From contig NZ_JBHSGT010000037.1 in the NCBI RefSeq assembly GCF_042654605.1, positions 1 to 64,000 on the forward strand: a stretch of 64,000 nt of DNA. The letters run 5' to 3'. The notes beneath the pieces are model-generated. The model did no database searches. It worked only from the letters and a program-made list of their open reading frames with translations, and was not told the origin of the DNA. Positions 8,119-16,728 of the stretch are shown here, piece by piece. The position numbers and the translations under genes are program-made. Within the stretch, counting starts at the first letter, position 1; each line of letters opens with the position of its first letter. This DNA is from Enterococcus_I eurekensis. Its GTDB lineage: Bacteria > Bacillota > Bacilli > Lactobacillales > Enterococcaceae.

Positions 8119-9096
8119 ATGGCACAAAAAACAATGATCCAAGCAATTACTGACGCACTTGCTAGTGAATTAGCTGCGGATGAAAATGTATTAGTTTTCG
8201 GTGAAGACGTAGGTAATAACGGTGGGGTTTTCCGTGCTACTGAAGGCCTCCAAGAAAAATTTGGTGAAGAACGTGTATTTGATACACCGTTAGCTGAATC
8301 AGGTATTGGCGGATTAGCATTTGGTTTAGCTTTAGAAGGCTTCCGTCCTGTTCCAGAAATTCAATTCTTTGGTTTCGTTTTTGAAACAATGGATGAAGTT
8401 GTCGCGCAAATGGCACGTACACGTTACCGTATGGGTGGCACCCGTCAATTGCCAATTACGATTCGTTCACCATTTGGTGGGGGTGTACATACACCAGAAT
8501 TACACTCAGATAACTTAGAAGGTTTAATTGCTCAATCTCCGGGTATCCGTGTGGTAATTCCTTCAAATCCGTATGATGCAAAAGGCTTATTAATTGCTTC
8601 TATTAGAAGTAATGACCCTGTTGTTTTCTTAGAGCACATGAAACTATACCGTTCATTCCGTGAAGAAGTTCCTGAAGAATCTTATGTTGTTCCATTGGAC
8701 AAAGCTGGAATCACTCGTGAAGGTAAAGATGTTTCAATCATCACTTATGGCGCAATGGTTCGTGAATCAATCAAAGCAGCTGAAGTTTTAGAAAAAGAAA
8801 ACATTGATGTTGAAATTATCGACTTACGTACAGTAGCGCCTTTAGATATCGCAACAATTATTGCTTCTGTTGAGAAAACAGGCCGTGTCGTTGTTGTTCA
8901 AGAAGCTCAAAAACAAGCAGGAGTAGGCGCACAAGTTGCTGCTGAAATCGCGGAACGTTCAATTCTTTCATTAGAAGCTCCAATCGGACGTGTTGCTGCA
9001 CCAGATACTGTTTTCCCATTTGGTCAAGCAGAAGGTGCATGGTTACCTAACGCAAAAGATATTGAAGACAAAGTAAGAGAAATCGCAAACTTTTAA
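8119..9096 (+). CDS. pdhB: Pyruvate dehydrogenase E1 component, beta subunit
   Basis: Second subunit of the E1 heterotetramer (325 residues). It shows the transketolase pyrimidine-binding fold with FGEDVGNNGGVFRATEGLQ near residue 27, DTPLAESGIGGLAFGLALEG, and the C-terminal transketolase domain beginning near VPLDKAGITREGKDVSIITYG. AAGGAG within the end of pdhA supplies its ribosome site, which suggests translational coupling. Codon use is highly biased, as in the rest of the operon, fitting strong expression. Confidence 0.96.
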   Translation: MAQKTMIQAITDALASELAADENVLVFGEDVGNNGGVFRATEGLQEKFGEERVFDTPLAESGIGGLAFGLALEGFRPVPEIQFFGFVFETMDEVVAQMARTRYRMGGTRQLPITIRSPFGGGVHTPELHSDNLEGLIAQSPGIRVVIPSNPYDAKGLLIASIRSNDPVVFLEHMKLYRSFREEVPEESYVVPLDKAGITREGKDVSIITYGAMVRESIKAAEVLEKENIDVEIIDLRTVAPLDIATIIASVEKTGRVVVVQEAQKQAGVGAQVAAEIAERSILSLEAPIGRVAAPDTVFPFGQAEGAWLPNAKDIEDKVREIANF

Positions 9097-9126
9097 GAGT
9101 GCGGATATGAAAGGGAGATAACAAAC

Positions 9127-10734
9127 ATGGCATTTCAATTTAAATTACCAGATATTGGTGAAGGAATTGCAGAAGGCGAAATCGTTAAATGGTTCGTAAG
9201 TGTTGGTGATACAATCAACGAAGACGACACATTATTAGAAGTACAAAATGACAAATCAGTTGAAGAAATCCCATCTCCAGTATCTGGAGTGGTTAAAGCA
9301 ATTGTTGTAGCAGAAGGCGTAGTTGCTAACGTAGGCGATGTTTTAGTTGAAATCGATGCGCCTGGTTACGAAAGTGAAGAAGCAACACCAGCTAAAGCAG
9401 TAGAACAAACACCAGCATCTCCAGCAGCTTTACCAGAAGTAGAAAGCGCCGGCGTGTTCCAATTTAAATTACCAGATATTGGTGAAGGAATTGCAGAAGG
9501 TGAAATCGTTAAATGGTTCGTAAGTGTTGGCGATACAATCAATGAAGACGATACATTATTAGAAGTACAAAACGACAAATCAGTTGAAGAAATCCCATCT
9601 CCAGTAACTGGTAAAGTAACAAATATCGTTGTAGCAGAAGGCGTAGTTGCTAACGTAGGCGATGTTTTAGTTGAAATCGATGCACCTGGACACAACAATG
9701 CAGCATCAGTTGCAGCACCTGCAGCGGCTGAAGCAACTCCTGCTCAAGCAGCAGCACCAGCAACAGTTGTAGCAGCGTCAAATCCAGATAAACGTGTTTT
9801 AGCAATGCCATCTGTTCGTCAATTCGCAAGAAACAATGACGTTGATATTACTTTAGTAACACCAACTGGAAATGGTGGCCGTGTAACTAAAGAAGATATT
9901 CAAAGCTTCTTAGCAGGTGGGTCAGCAGCTCCAGTAGCAGCAGCGTCAACTGAAACAGCTACAGCAGCACCAGCAGAAAAAGCAGCAGCTCCAAAAGCTG
10001 AAGCAAAACTATTTAGCTCAAACTTAGAAGAATTAGAAACACGCGAAAAATTAACACCAATGCGTAAAGCTATTTCTAAAGCAATGGTAAACAGCAAACA
10101 TACAGCACCTCACGTAACATTACATGATGAAGTTGAAGTTTCAAATCTATGGGATCAACGTAAGAAATTTAAAGACGTTGCAGCAGCACAAAATACAAAA
10201 TTAACATTCTTACCATATGTTGTTAAAGCTTTAACAGCAACTATGAAAAAATTCCCAGTAATGAATGCGTCAATTGATGATGCAACACAAGAGTTAGTTT
10301 ATAAAAACTACTACAATATTGGAATTGCTACAGATACACCAAACGGCTTATACGTTCCAAACGTAAAAAATGCTGAACGTAAAGGATTATTTGCAATTGC
10401 AGATGAAATCAATACAAAAGCAGCGTTAGCTCATGAAGGTAAATTAGCAGCAGAAGATATGCGTAATGGTACAGTTACAATTAGTAACATTGGTTCAGTC
10501 GGCGGCGGTTTCTTCACACCAGTTATTAACTACCCAGAAGTAGCGATTTTAGGTGTCGGTACAATTGCTCAACAACCTATCGTTAACAAAGAAGGCGAAA
10601 TTGTTGTGGGTCGCGTAATGAAATTATCATTAAGCTTTGACCACCGTATTGTTGATGGTGCAACTGCTCAATTAGCAATGAACAACATTAAACGTCTGTT
10701 AGCAGATCCAGAGTTACTATTAATGGAAGGATGA
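9127..10734 (+). CDS. pdhC: Dihydrolipoamide acetyltransferase (E2) with two lipoyl domains
   Basis: Core of the complex, transferring acetyl from lipoate to CoA. Domain order over 535 residues: lipoyl domain 1 (about 2-80, lipoyl Lys43 in NDKSVEE), Ala/Pro linker, lipoyl domain 2 (about 110-188, Lys151), Ala/Pro linker, E1/E3-binding domain (about 216-260, MPSVRQFARNNDVDI...GGRVTKEDI), linker, and catalytic domain ending with the active-site SFDHRIVDGA. The two lipoyl domains are nearly identical in protein and DNA, offset by 324 bp, implying a recent duplication or ongoing gene conversion. Two-lipoyl E2 proteins are known in enterococci. AAAGGGAG precedes the ATG. Confidence 0.96.
   Translation: MAFQFKLPDIGEGIAEGEIVKWFVSVGDTINEDDTLLEVQNDKSVEEIPSPVSGVVKAIVVAEGVVANVGDVLVEIDAPGYESEEATPAKAVEQTPASPAALPEVESAGVFQFKLPDIGEGIAEGEIVKWFVSVGDTINEDDTLLEVQNDKSVEEIPSPVTGKVTNIVVAEGVVANVGDVLVEIDAPGHNNAASVAAPAAAEATPAQAAAPATVVAASNPDKRVLAMPSVRQFARNNDVDITLVTPTGNGGRVTKEDIQSFLAGGSAAPVAAASTETATAAPAEKAAAPKAEAKLFSSNLEELETREKLTPMRKAISKAMVNSKHTAPHVTLHDEVEVSNLWDQRKKFKDVAAAQNTKLTFLPYVVKALTATMKKFPVMNASIDDATQELVYKNYYNIGIATDTPNGLYVPNVKNAERKGLFAIADEINTKAALAHEGKLAAEDMRNGTVTISNIGSVGGGFFTPVINYPEVAILGVGTIAQQPIVNKEGEIVVGRVMKLSLSFDHRIVDGATAQLAMNNIKRLLADPELLLMEG
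9133..9684 (+). repeat. Direct repeat of the lipoyl-domain coding sequence
   Basis: Copy 1 is about 9133-9360 and copy 2 about 9457-9684, an offset of 324 bp. The copies share uninterrupted identical stretches of more than 50 bases, including silent positions, so the similarity goes beyond protein-level selection. Confidence 0.85.
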
Positions 10735-10741
10735 TAAACAA

Positions 10742-12148
10742 ATGGTAGTTGGAGATTTCGCATTAGAATTAGATACAGTAGTAATCGGTTCAGGCCCTGG
10801 CGGCTATGTTGCTGCTATCCGTGCCGCTCAAATGGGACAAAAAGTAGCAATTATTGAAAGAGAATACATCGGCGGCGTTTGCTTAAACGTCGGATGTATC
10901 CCTTCTAAAGCATTAATCGCTGCAGGTCATCATTACCAAGAAGCTTTAAACTCTCAAATGTTTGGTGTAACAGCTTCAGACGTTTCATTAGATTTCACTC
11001 AAACACAAGATTGGAAAGACAATGGTGTTGTTAACAAGTTAACTTCAGGAATTGGCTTCTTATTAAAGAAAAACAAAGTTGAAATCATTGAAGGTGAAGC
11101 ATTCTTCGTAGACGATAAAACATTACGTGTTATCACTGAAGATGCAGCACAAACTTATGAATTTAAAAATGCAATTGTGGCAACTGGTTCACGCCCAATT
11201 GAAATTCCTGGCTTCAAATTCAACGGTCGTGTAATTGACTCAACTGGTGGATTAAACTTAAAAGAAGTTCCTAAAAAATTAGTTATTATCGGTGGCGGTG
11301 TTATCGGTGCTGAACTAGGTGGCGCTTACGCAAACTTAGGTGCAGAAGTAACAATTTTAGAAGGTTCACCACAAATTTTACCTACTTACGAAAAAGATAT
11401 GGTGAAAATTGTTGAAGATGACTTCAAGAAAAAAGGTGTAACAATTGTCACTAAAGCAATGGCTAAAGAAGCTGTTGATAACGGTGAAGACGTAACAGTT
11501 ACTTACGAAGTTGACGGTAAACAAGAAACAGTTACTGCTGACTATGTAATGGTAACCGTTGGTCGTCGTCCAAACACAGATGACATGGGATTAGAGTTAG
11601 CTGGTGTAACAATCGGCGAACGTGGATTAGTTCCAGTTGACAAACAAGGACGCACAAATGTTCCAAATATCTATGCAATCGGAGATATCGTTCCTGGTGC
11701 AGCACTTGCTCATAAAGCAAGTTATGAAGCAAAAATTGCTGCTGAAGCAATTTCAGGTAAAAAAGTTGAAGTAGACTACAAAGCAATGCCAGCAGTCGCT
11801 TTCACTGATCCTGAATTAGCATCAGTTGGTTTAACAATTGCTGAAGCAAAAGAACAAGGAATTGAAGCGAAAGCTGTTAAATTCCCATTCGCAGGTAACG
11901 GCCGTGCATTATCATTAGGTAAAACAGAAGGATTTATCCGTTTAGTAACGACTGTTGAAGATCACGTAATTATTGGTGCGCAAATCGCTGGTGTCGGTGC
12001 ATCAGACATGGTTTCTGAATTAGCGTTAGCAATCGAATCTGGCATGAACGCAGAAGATATTGCTTTAACAATTCACCCACATCCATCATTAGGAGAAATC
12101 GTAATGGATGCATCTGAATTGGCTTTAGGCTTACCAATCCATTCATAA
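10742..12148 (+). CDS. pdhD: Dihydrolipoamide dehydrogenase (E3)
   Basis: FAD enzyme that reoxidises dihydrolipoamide and makes NADH. Over 468 residues: FAD-binding GSGPGGYVAAIRAAQ, the redox-active disulfide in GGVCLNVGCIPSKAL (about residues 45-55), NAD-binding IIGGGVIGAELGGAYANLG, FAD site YAIGDIVPGAALAHKA, and the C-terminal interface with the catalytic base pair in HPHPSLGE. AAGGATG at the end of pdhC is its ribosome site. Enterococcal E3 is known to be less NADH-sensitive, letting Pdh work anaerobically; whether that holds here cannot be seen. Confidence 0.96.
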   Translation: MVVGDFALELDTVVIGSGPGGYVAAIRAAQMGQKVAIIEREYIGGVCLNVGCIPSKALIAAGHHYQEALNSQMFGVTASDVSLDFTQTQDWKDNGVVNKLTSGIGFLLKKNKVEIIEGEAFFVDDKTLRVITEDAAQTYEFKNAIVATGSRPIEIPGFKFNGRVIDSTGGLNLKEVPKKLVIIGGGVIGAELGGAYANLGAEVTILEGSPQILPTYEKDMVKIVEDDFKKKGVTIVTKAMAKEAVDNGEDVTVTYEVDGKQETVTADYVMVTVGRRPNTDDMGLELAGVTIGERGLVPVDKQGRTNVPNIYAIGDIVPGAALAHKASYEAKIAAEAISGKKVEVDYKAMPAVAFTDPELASVGLTIAEAKEQGIEAKAVKFPFAGNGRALSLGKTEGFIRLVTTVEDHVIIGAQIAGVGASDMVSELALAIESGMNAEDIALTIHPHPSLGEIVMDASELALGLPIHS

Positions 12149-12152
12149 GATT

Positions 12153-12196
12153 AAATACACCCTTTAGAAGATTTACTTCTAAAGGGTGTATTTTTA
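12153..12196 (+). terminator. Terminator of the pdh operon
   Basis: A perfect 18-bp stem (12153-12170 with 12176-12193), a 5-base loop, then a T-run. Confidence 0.95.
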
Positions 12197-12297
12197 TTTA
12201 TATTAAAAAGGAGTAAGCTTTGGTGTTAACAAGTGTTTAGAGAAGCTTAAAAAATAGCTAGTATTATTTATCTACTTTTTGGTTTTCTTTGAAGTTA

Positions 12298-12306
12298 TGT
12301 TAAAAT
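12298..12306 (+). promoter_or_regulatory. Extended -10 promoter of yktA
   Basis: TGT-TAAAAT lies 38 bases before the start codon, with TTTGGT at the -35 spacing (12278-12283), a weak match. Confidence 0.45.
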
Positions 12307-12344
12307 AGAAGTAGTAAATATAAAAACAATCGAGGTTTTATAAG

Positions 12345-12623
12345 ATGAAAGATTACCAATACCCAATTGATATTGAATGGACAACTGGAGAAATGATTTT
12401 AGTGATGGATTTATGGGCGGCTGTGGAAGAGGCTTATGAAAAAGGAATTGAAAAACAAACATTTTTAAACAAGTATCGAGGCTTTAAAACGGTCGTTAAA
12501 AGTATTGGAGAAGAACGGAAGTTAGGCAAAGAATTTGAACTAATTTCTGGGTATTCGTTATACCATGTTGTACAAGAGGCAAAGCAGACAACAAAACCAA
12601 TACTAAAAATGAAAGGAAAATAA
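12345..12623 (+). CDS. yktA: UPF0223 family protein (YktA-like)
   Basis: A 92-residue cytoplasmic protein of the UPF0223 family, recognised by YPIDIEWTTGEMILVMDLWAAVEEAYEKGI at the N terminus and LISGYSLYHVV near the C terminus. Its function is unknown. It sits directly before an inositol-monophosphatase-like gene (1-base gap). From memory this pairing also occurs in B. subtilis (yktA near yktC), which supports a shared operon. The start at 12345 is fixed by the conserved MKDYQYPI start, although only a weak GAGG lies upstream. Confidence 0.85.
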   Translation: MKDYQYPIDIEWTTGEMILVMDLWAAVEEAYEKGIEKQTFLNKYRGFKTVVKSIGEERKLGKEFELISGYSLYHVVQEAKQTTKPILKMKGK

Positions 12624-12624
12624 T

Positions 12625-13401
12625 ATGCAAATTTTAATTAATGAGATGAAGCATTGGATGATTGAGGCTGGCGAGAGGTTAAAAACGGCTTTAGCACAAG
12701 AAGTTCTTGAGATTGATACCAAATCAAGTCGTACCGATTTGGTTACGAATCTTGATAAACAAACACAAGAATTCTTAGTGGAACGTATTCTAGCTTTTGA
12801 TGAGACGGCTAATATATTAGCTGAAGAAAATGGCAAGCATGCACTAGAAAGTCTAGATGGACGAGTTTACGTCATCGATCCAATTGACGGGACAATGAAC
12901 TTTGTTTTAGAAGGTGAAAATTTTTGTATTATGGTTGGTATTTATGATGATGGTCAACCCGTGTTAGGTTTTATTTATAATGTCATGAAAGAGGAATTTC
13001 TATGGGGAGGACCTTCAATCGGCGTTTATTTAAACCAAGATCGTGTCAAGATTCCGACTATTCCTTCGCTATCAGCCGGTTTAATTGGCATGAATTGTGT
13101 AATGTATGCAAAAAATGTCTATCATATGCAAGAAATCGGACATCGCTCGATGGGGGTTCGCATGTCGGGATGTGCCGGTGTGGAATTAGCCCATATGGCT
13201 TTAGGTCGCAGAGTCGCTTATATTTCAAATCTTTCACCTTGGGATTATGCGGCCGGAGGAGCTATCCTTGCTGCACTCGGTATGAAGATGTCGAATTTGA
13301 ATGGAGAGTCTTTAAATTTCAAAGATCGCGAGTATTTTTTAGCGGCACCCGCTGCAATCTATGACGAAATTTTAGAAATTGCTTTAAATCCAGAGAAATA
13401 A
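12625..13401 (+). CDS. Inositol monophosphatase family protein
   Basis: Mg2+-dependent sugar-phosphate phosphatase fold of 258 residues. The metal-site motifs are all present: EENG near residues 70-73, DPIDGTMNFV near residues 88-97, and WDYAAGGAILAALG near residue 208. It is co-transcribed with yktA. B. subtilis YktC is the likely counterpart. The physiological substrate (inositol-1-P, or a nucleotide such as pAp or NADP) cannot be settled from sequence. Confidence 0.9.
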   Translation: MQILINEMKHWMIEAGERLKTALAQEVLEIDTKSSRTDLVTNLDKQTQEFLVERILAFDETANILAEENGKHALESLDGRVYVIDPIDGTMNFVLEGENFCIMVGIYDDGQPVLGFIYNVMKEEFLWGGPSIGVYLNQDRVKIPTIPSLSAGLIGMNCVMYAKNVYHMQEIGHRSMGVRMSGCAGVELAHMALGRRVAYISNLSPWDYAAGGAILAALGMKMSNLNGESLNFKDREYFLAAPAAIYDEILEIALNPEK

Positions 13402-13446
13402 TTGCGAAATCAATCATAAAAACTTTTTTTTAGTCAGTATTTGTTG

Positions 13447-13491
13447 TATAATCAACGGTTGAGGAGTACAAGAGGTGCTCCTTGATTTTTT
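13447..13491 (+). promoter_or_regulatory. yqeG promoter followed at once by a terminator-like hairpin
   Basis: TATAAT at 13447-13452 is followed by AGGAGTAC (13462-13469) pairing with GTGCTCCT (13475-13482) over an AAGAG loop, then TGATTTTTT. The hairpin would begin about 3 bases into the yqeG transcript. It can serve as the terminator of yktA-suhB, as a 5' structure or attenuator of the yqeG operon, or both. There is no clear -35 box. Confidence 0.5.
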
Positions 13492-13507
13492 GCTTAAAGG
13501 AGAAAAT

Positions 13508-14035
13508 ATGTTTTCAAAATATAAACCAACTTGGATGGTAGAAGCCATTTATCAAATTACCCCAGAGCATTGTCACAGCTTAGGGATTAAAGCGATTTTG
13601 ACCGATTTAGATAACACCTTAATTGCATGGGATAACCCAGATGGCACGGAAGAATTGCGCCATTGGCTAGAAGGAATGCAAGCAGCTGGAATTCCAGTTA
13701 TTGTTGTTTCCAATAATAGTCATGACCGTGTTTCAGAAGCGTTAAAATTTTTAAACCTGGAATTTATTCCACGTGCATTAAAGCCATTCACGAGAGGCAT
13801 TAATCAAGGAGTCAAACGTTTAGGACTAACAAAAGACGAAGTGATTATGGTCGGTGATCAAATTATGACGGATATTAAAGCTTCGAACACGGCAGGTGTC
13901 CGTAGTGTCTTAGTGAAGCCTGTTGTTGAAACGGATAGCTGGAAGACGCAATTCAACCGTTTTATGGAACGTAAAATTATGAGATACTTAAAAAGTAAGC
14001 ACCCAGATATGGTCTGGCAAGGGGAGTTAAAATGA
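13508..14035 (+). CDS. yqeG: YqeG family HAD-type phosphatase
   Basis: HAD superfamily IIIA phosphatase, 175 residues. The nucleophile motif LTDLDNTLIAW (about residues 27-37), VVSNNS (motif II) and VGDQIMTDIKASN (motif IV) are visible. The frame is open further upstream, but AAAGGAG at 13497-13503 fixes the ATG at 13508. It heads the widely conserved cluster yqeG-yqeH-yhbY-nadD-yqeK-rsfS. Its last four bases overlap the start of yqeH (ATGA). Related proteins have been reported as phosphatidylglycerophosphate phosphatases, but its role here is uncertain. Confidence 0.9.
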   Translation: MFSKYKPTWMVEAIYQITPEHCHSLGIKAILTDLDNTLIAWDNPDGTEELRHWLEGMQAAGIPVIVVSNNSHDRVSEALKFLNLEFIPRALKPFTRGINQGVKRLGLTKDEVIMVGDQIMTDIKASNTAGVRSVLVKPVVETDSWKTQFNRFMERKIMRYLKSKHPDMVWQGELK

Positions 14036-15141
14036 TAGAAGAAATCCAATGTATCGGCTGTGGCGTAACGATTCAAACAACCGATAAAAATGAATTAGGT
14101 TATACACCTAAAGGCGCGCTAGAAAAAGGCTTAGAGACAGATGAAGTATATTGCCAACGTTGTTTCCGCTTGCGTCACTACAATGAAATTCAAGATGTTT
14201 CGTTAACAGATGATGATTTTTTAAGATTACTGAACGAAATTGGTCAAAAAGAGGCGTTAATTGTTAATGTTGTCGACATTTTTGATTTCAATGGCTCGCT
14301 AATTCCTGGTTTACATCGTTTTGTTGGTGATAATCCTGTTTTATTAGTCGGTAATAAAGTCGATATTTTACCAAGATCGTTAAAAACACCGAAATTAACG
14401 CAATGGATGAAAGAACGTGCTCATGAAGTTGGTTTACGTCCGATTGATGTTATGCTGACAAGTGCCATGAAACTACAGGAAATGGAGCATTTACTTAAAG
14501 CAATTGAAAAATATCGCAAAGGTAAAGATGTGTATGTTGTCGGTGTTACCAACGTTGGAAAATCAACATTGATTAATCAAATCATTAAGCAAACAGCCGG
14601 AATTCAGGAACTGATCACGACTTCACGTTTCCCAGGAACAACACTTGATAAGATTGAAATTCCGTTGGACGATGGGCATGCTTTAATCGACACCCCAGGG
14701 ATTATTCATCGTCACCAAATGGCGCATTATTTAGGAGCAAAAGATTTAAAAATTGTGACACCGCATAAAGAAATCAAACCAAAGACTTATCAATTAAATG
14801 CTGGGCAAACATTATTCCTTGGCGGTTTGGCACGTTTTGATTTTATCCAAGGTGAGAAAAGTCCATTTACGGCCTATTTATCAAACGATTTAGAAATCCA
14901 CCGGACAAAATTAGAAAAAGCCGATGAGTTTTATCAAAAACATGTAGGCGGCTTATTACAACCACCACGTTCAAGCGAAGTTGCTGATTTTCCAGAATTG
15001 GTTCGTTATGAATTTTCAATTAAAGAAAAGACTGATATCGTGTTCTCAGGATTAGGTTGGGTAACAGTTACAAAACCTGGAGTTGTTGCAGGTTGGGCAC
15101 CTAAAGGGGTCGCCGTATTAAAAAGAAAAGCGTTAATTTAA
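14032..15141 (+). CDS. yqeH: Ribosome biogenesis GTPase YqeH (circularly permuted)
   Basis: GTPase needed for 30S subunit assembly. The 369 residues begin with a treble-clef zinc finger (CIGCGV...CQRCFRLRHYNEI, about residues 7-44). The GTPase motifs then appear in permuted order: G4 VGNKVD (about residue 107) before G1 VVGVTNVGKSTLINQ (about residue 170) and G3 DTPGI (about residue 222). The start overlaps the yqeG stop, so the two are translationally coupled. Confidence 0.94.
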   Translation: MIEEIQCIGCGVTIQTTDKNELGYTPKGALEKGLETDEVYCQRCFRLRHYNEIQDVSLTDDDFLRLLNEIGQKEALIVNVVDIFDFNGSLIPGLHRFVGDNPVLLVGNKVDILPRSLKTPKLTQWMKERAHEVGLRPIDVMLTSAMKLQEMEHLLKAIEKYRKGKDVYVVGVTNVGKSTLINQIIKQTAGIQELITTSRFPGTTLDKIEIPLDDGHALIDTPGIIHRHQMAHYLGAKDLKIVTPHKEIKPKTYQLNAGQTLFLGGLARFDFIQGEKSPFTAYLSNDLEIHRTKLEKADEFYQKHVGGLLQPPRSSEVADFPELVRYEFSIKEKTDIVFSGLGWVTVTKPGVVAGWAPKGVAVLKRKALI

Positions 15142-15152
15142 GGAGATATATA

Positions 15153-15464
15153 ATGGATTTAAGAGGAAAGCAAAAAAGTTTTTTACGTAGTCAAGCACAC
15201 CATTTACAACCGATTTTTCAAGTAGGTAAAGGTGGCGTTAACGATGCCATGATTCAACAAGTTGGAGAGGCACTTGAAAAACGTGAATTAATTAAGATTA
15301 CATTGTTACAAAATACCGATGAGACGCCTGAGGAAGTAGCAGCAACTTTAGAAGCTGCTTTAAAGTGTCAAGTTGTCCAAATTATTGGAAAAATTTTAGT
15401 AGTATTTAAACCGTCATCAAAAGATAAATACCGTAAAATTTCAGAACAAGTTCGTAGAATATAA
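15153..15464 (+). CDS. yhbY: YhbY family ribosome-assembly RNA-binding protein
   Basis: A 103-residue single CRM domain protein associated with pre-50S particles. Diagnostic features are LRGKQKSFLRSQAHHLQPIFQVGKGGVND, which contains the GxxG-type loop, and LIKITLLQN in the middle. AAGGAG precedes the ATG by 8 bases. It lies between yqeH and nadD, the usual order in Firmicutes. Confidence 0.92.
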   Translation: MDLRGKQKSFLRSQAHHLQPIFQVGKGGVNDAMIQQVGEALEKRELIKITLLQNTDETPEEVAATLEAALKCQVVQIIGKILVVFKPSSKDKYRKISEQVRRI

Positions 15465-15482
15465 AAAGGTTGGTGAGCTGAA

Positions 15483-16142
15483 ATGGGGATTGAAACAATC
15501 CAAAGCGTCCACACGCTTCCTGTCACGAAAGTACAATTTTCAACAGAAGGCCGTAAGCAAGTCGGTATCTTAGGTGGAAATTTTAATCCCGTCCATGTCA
15601 CTCATTTAATCGTCGCCGATCAAGTTGGTCGTAGTTTAGGATTAGATCGTGTCGATCTGATGCCGTCTTTCATTCCACCTCATGTTGATCCTAAAGAAAC
15701 GATTGATGCGAATCATCGTTTAGCGATGCTTGAATTAGCGGTGGCAGGTAATTCAATGTTAGGGATTGAAACGATTGAATTGACTCGTGGCGGGACAAGC
15801 TACACTTATGAAACGATGCTTGCTTTAAAAGAAGCTAATCCAGACACGGATTACTATTTTATTATTGGTGGCGATATGGTTGACTACTTACCTAAATGGC
15901 ACCGAATCGATGAATTAATGACACTGGTGCAATTTGTTGGGGTCAAACGTCCAAACTATCCGCAGGAAACATCCTATTCTGTTATTTGGGTCGATGTACC
16001 GCTAATGGAGCTTAGTTCAACAATTGTTCGCTCAAAGACGGCTCAAGGTTGTTCCATTCGTTATTTAGTACCAGAGACTGTAAGGCAGTACATTATCGAA
16101 AAGGGGCTTTATCAAGATGACCGTACAACCAACGAAATTTGA
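15483..16142 (+). CDS. nadD: Nicotinate-nucleotide adenylyltransferase
   Basis: Makes nicotinate adenine dinucleotide from NaMN and ATP in NAD synthesis. The nucleotidyltransferase motif GGNFNPVHVTH is at residues 31-41, after an N-terminal extension of about 25 residues of the kind seen in Lactobacillales. FIIGGDMVDYLPKWHRIDEL and the C-terminal LSSTIVRS (the ISSTxIR-type motif) complete the signature. The 3' end overlaps yqeK by 26 bases. Confidence 0.94.
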   Translation: MGIETIQSVHTLPVTKVQFSTEGRKQVGILGGNFNPVHVTHLIVADQVGRSLGLDRVDLMPSFIPPHVDPKETIDANHRLAMLELAVAGNSMLGIETIELTRGGTSYTYETMLALKEANPDTDYYFIIGGDMVDYLPKWHRIDELMTLVQFVGVKRPNYPQETSYSVIWVDVPLMELSSTIVRSKTAQGCSIRYLVPETVRQYIIEKGLYQDDRTTNEI

Positions 16143-16728
16143 GTATATCCGTGAAGCGATTATACAGGCTGTTCAAAGTAAAATGAGCGACAAACGATTC
16201 CAACATGTCTTAGGAGTCGAAGAAAGTGCTGTTGCCTTGGCTCAGCAATATGATTGTTCCGTTGAAAAAGCGAGTATTGCGGCTTTGACTCATGACTATG
16301 CCAAAGAGCGCAGTGATGAAGAGTTTCGCTACATCATTAATGAGCAAGGTTTTGATCATGAATTGTTAAATTGGGGCAATGAAATTTGGCATGGCGTGGT
16401 AGGTGCTTATTTTGTGCAAACGGAATTAGGAATTGAAGATGAAATGATTCTTCAAGCGATCCGTTTACATACGACTGGGGCGGCTGAGATGACGCTTTTA
16501 GATAAAATTATTTATGTAGCAGACTACATTGAGGCTGGGCGTAATTTTCCGGGAGTTGATGAAGCTCGTCGTTTAGCAAAACTCGATTTAAATCAGGCGG
16601 TTGCTTATGAAACGCAGCAAACATTGCTTTATTTAATAGCAAAAAAATTACCAATCTACCCAAAAACGTTAGAAACGTATAACAAATGGGTAGCGTATAA
16701 AAAACTAGGAGGAGATTCCCATAGATAG
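16117..16728 (+). CDS. yqeK: YqeK HD-domain hydrolase (Ap4A-type)
   Basis: HD-superfamily metal phosphohydrolase of 203 residues. Metal-binding residues are His30 (RFQHVLGV) and His59-Asp60 (LTHDYAKE). Later motifs are WHGVVGAYF and KIIYVADYIEAGR. Family members are known to split diadenosine tetraphosphate symmetrically. AAGGGG 11 bases before ATG lies inside nadD. Its stop codon overlaps the apparent AUA start of rsfS by 8 bases. Confidence 0.9.
   Translation: MTVQPTKFEYIREAIIQAVQSKMSDKRFQHVLGVEESAVALAQQYDCSVEKASIAALTHDYAKERSDEEFRYIINEQGFDHELLNWGNEIWHGVVGAYFVQTELGIEDEMILQAIRLHTTGAAEMTLLDKIIYVADYIEAGRNFPGVDEARRLAKLDLNQAVAYETQQTLLYLIAKKLPIYPKTLETYNKWVAYKKLGGDSHR

Noticed and set aside
9366..9698. 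Long antisense open frame within pdhC
   Set aside because: It mirrors the biased codon use of pdhC, has no ribosome site and resembles no protein; the same applies to the other antisense frames inside pdh, dnaK, infB, uvrA and glmM.
13002..13364. 120-codon frame overlapping the inositol phosphatase gene on the same strand
   Set aside because: It is a shadow frame with Cys/Arg-rich, protein-unlike composition inside a clear gene.
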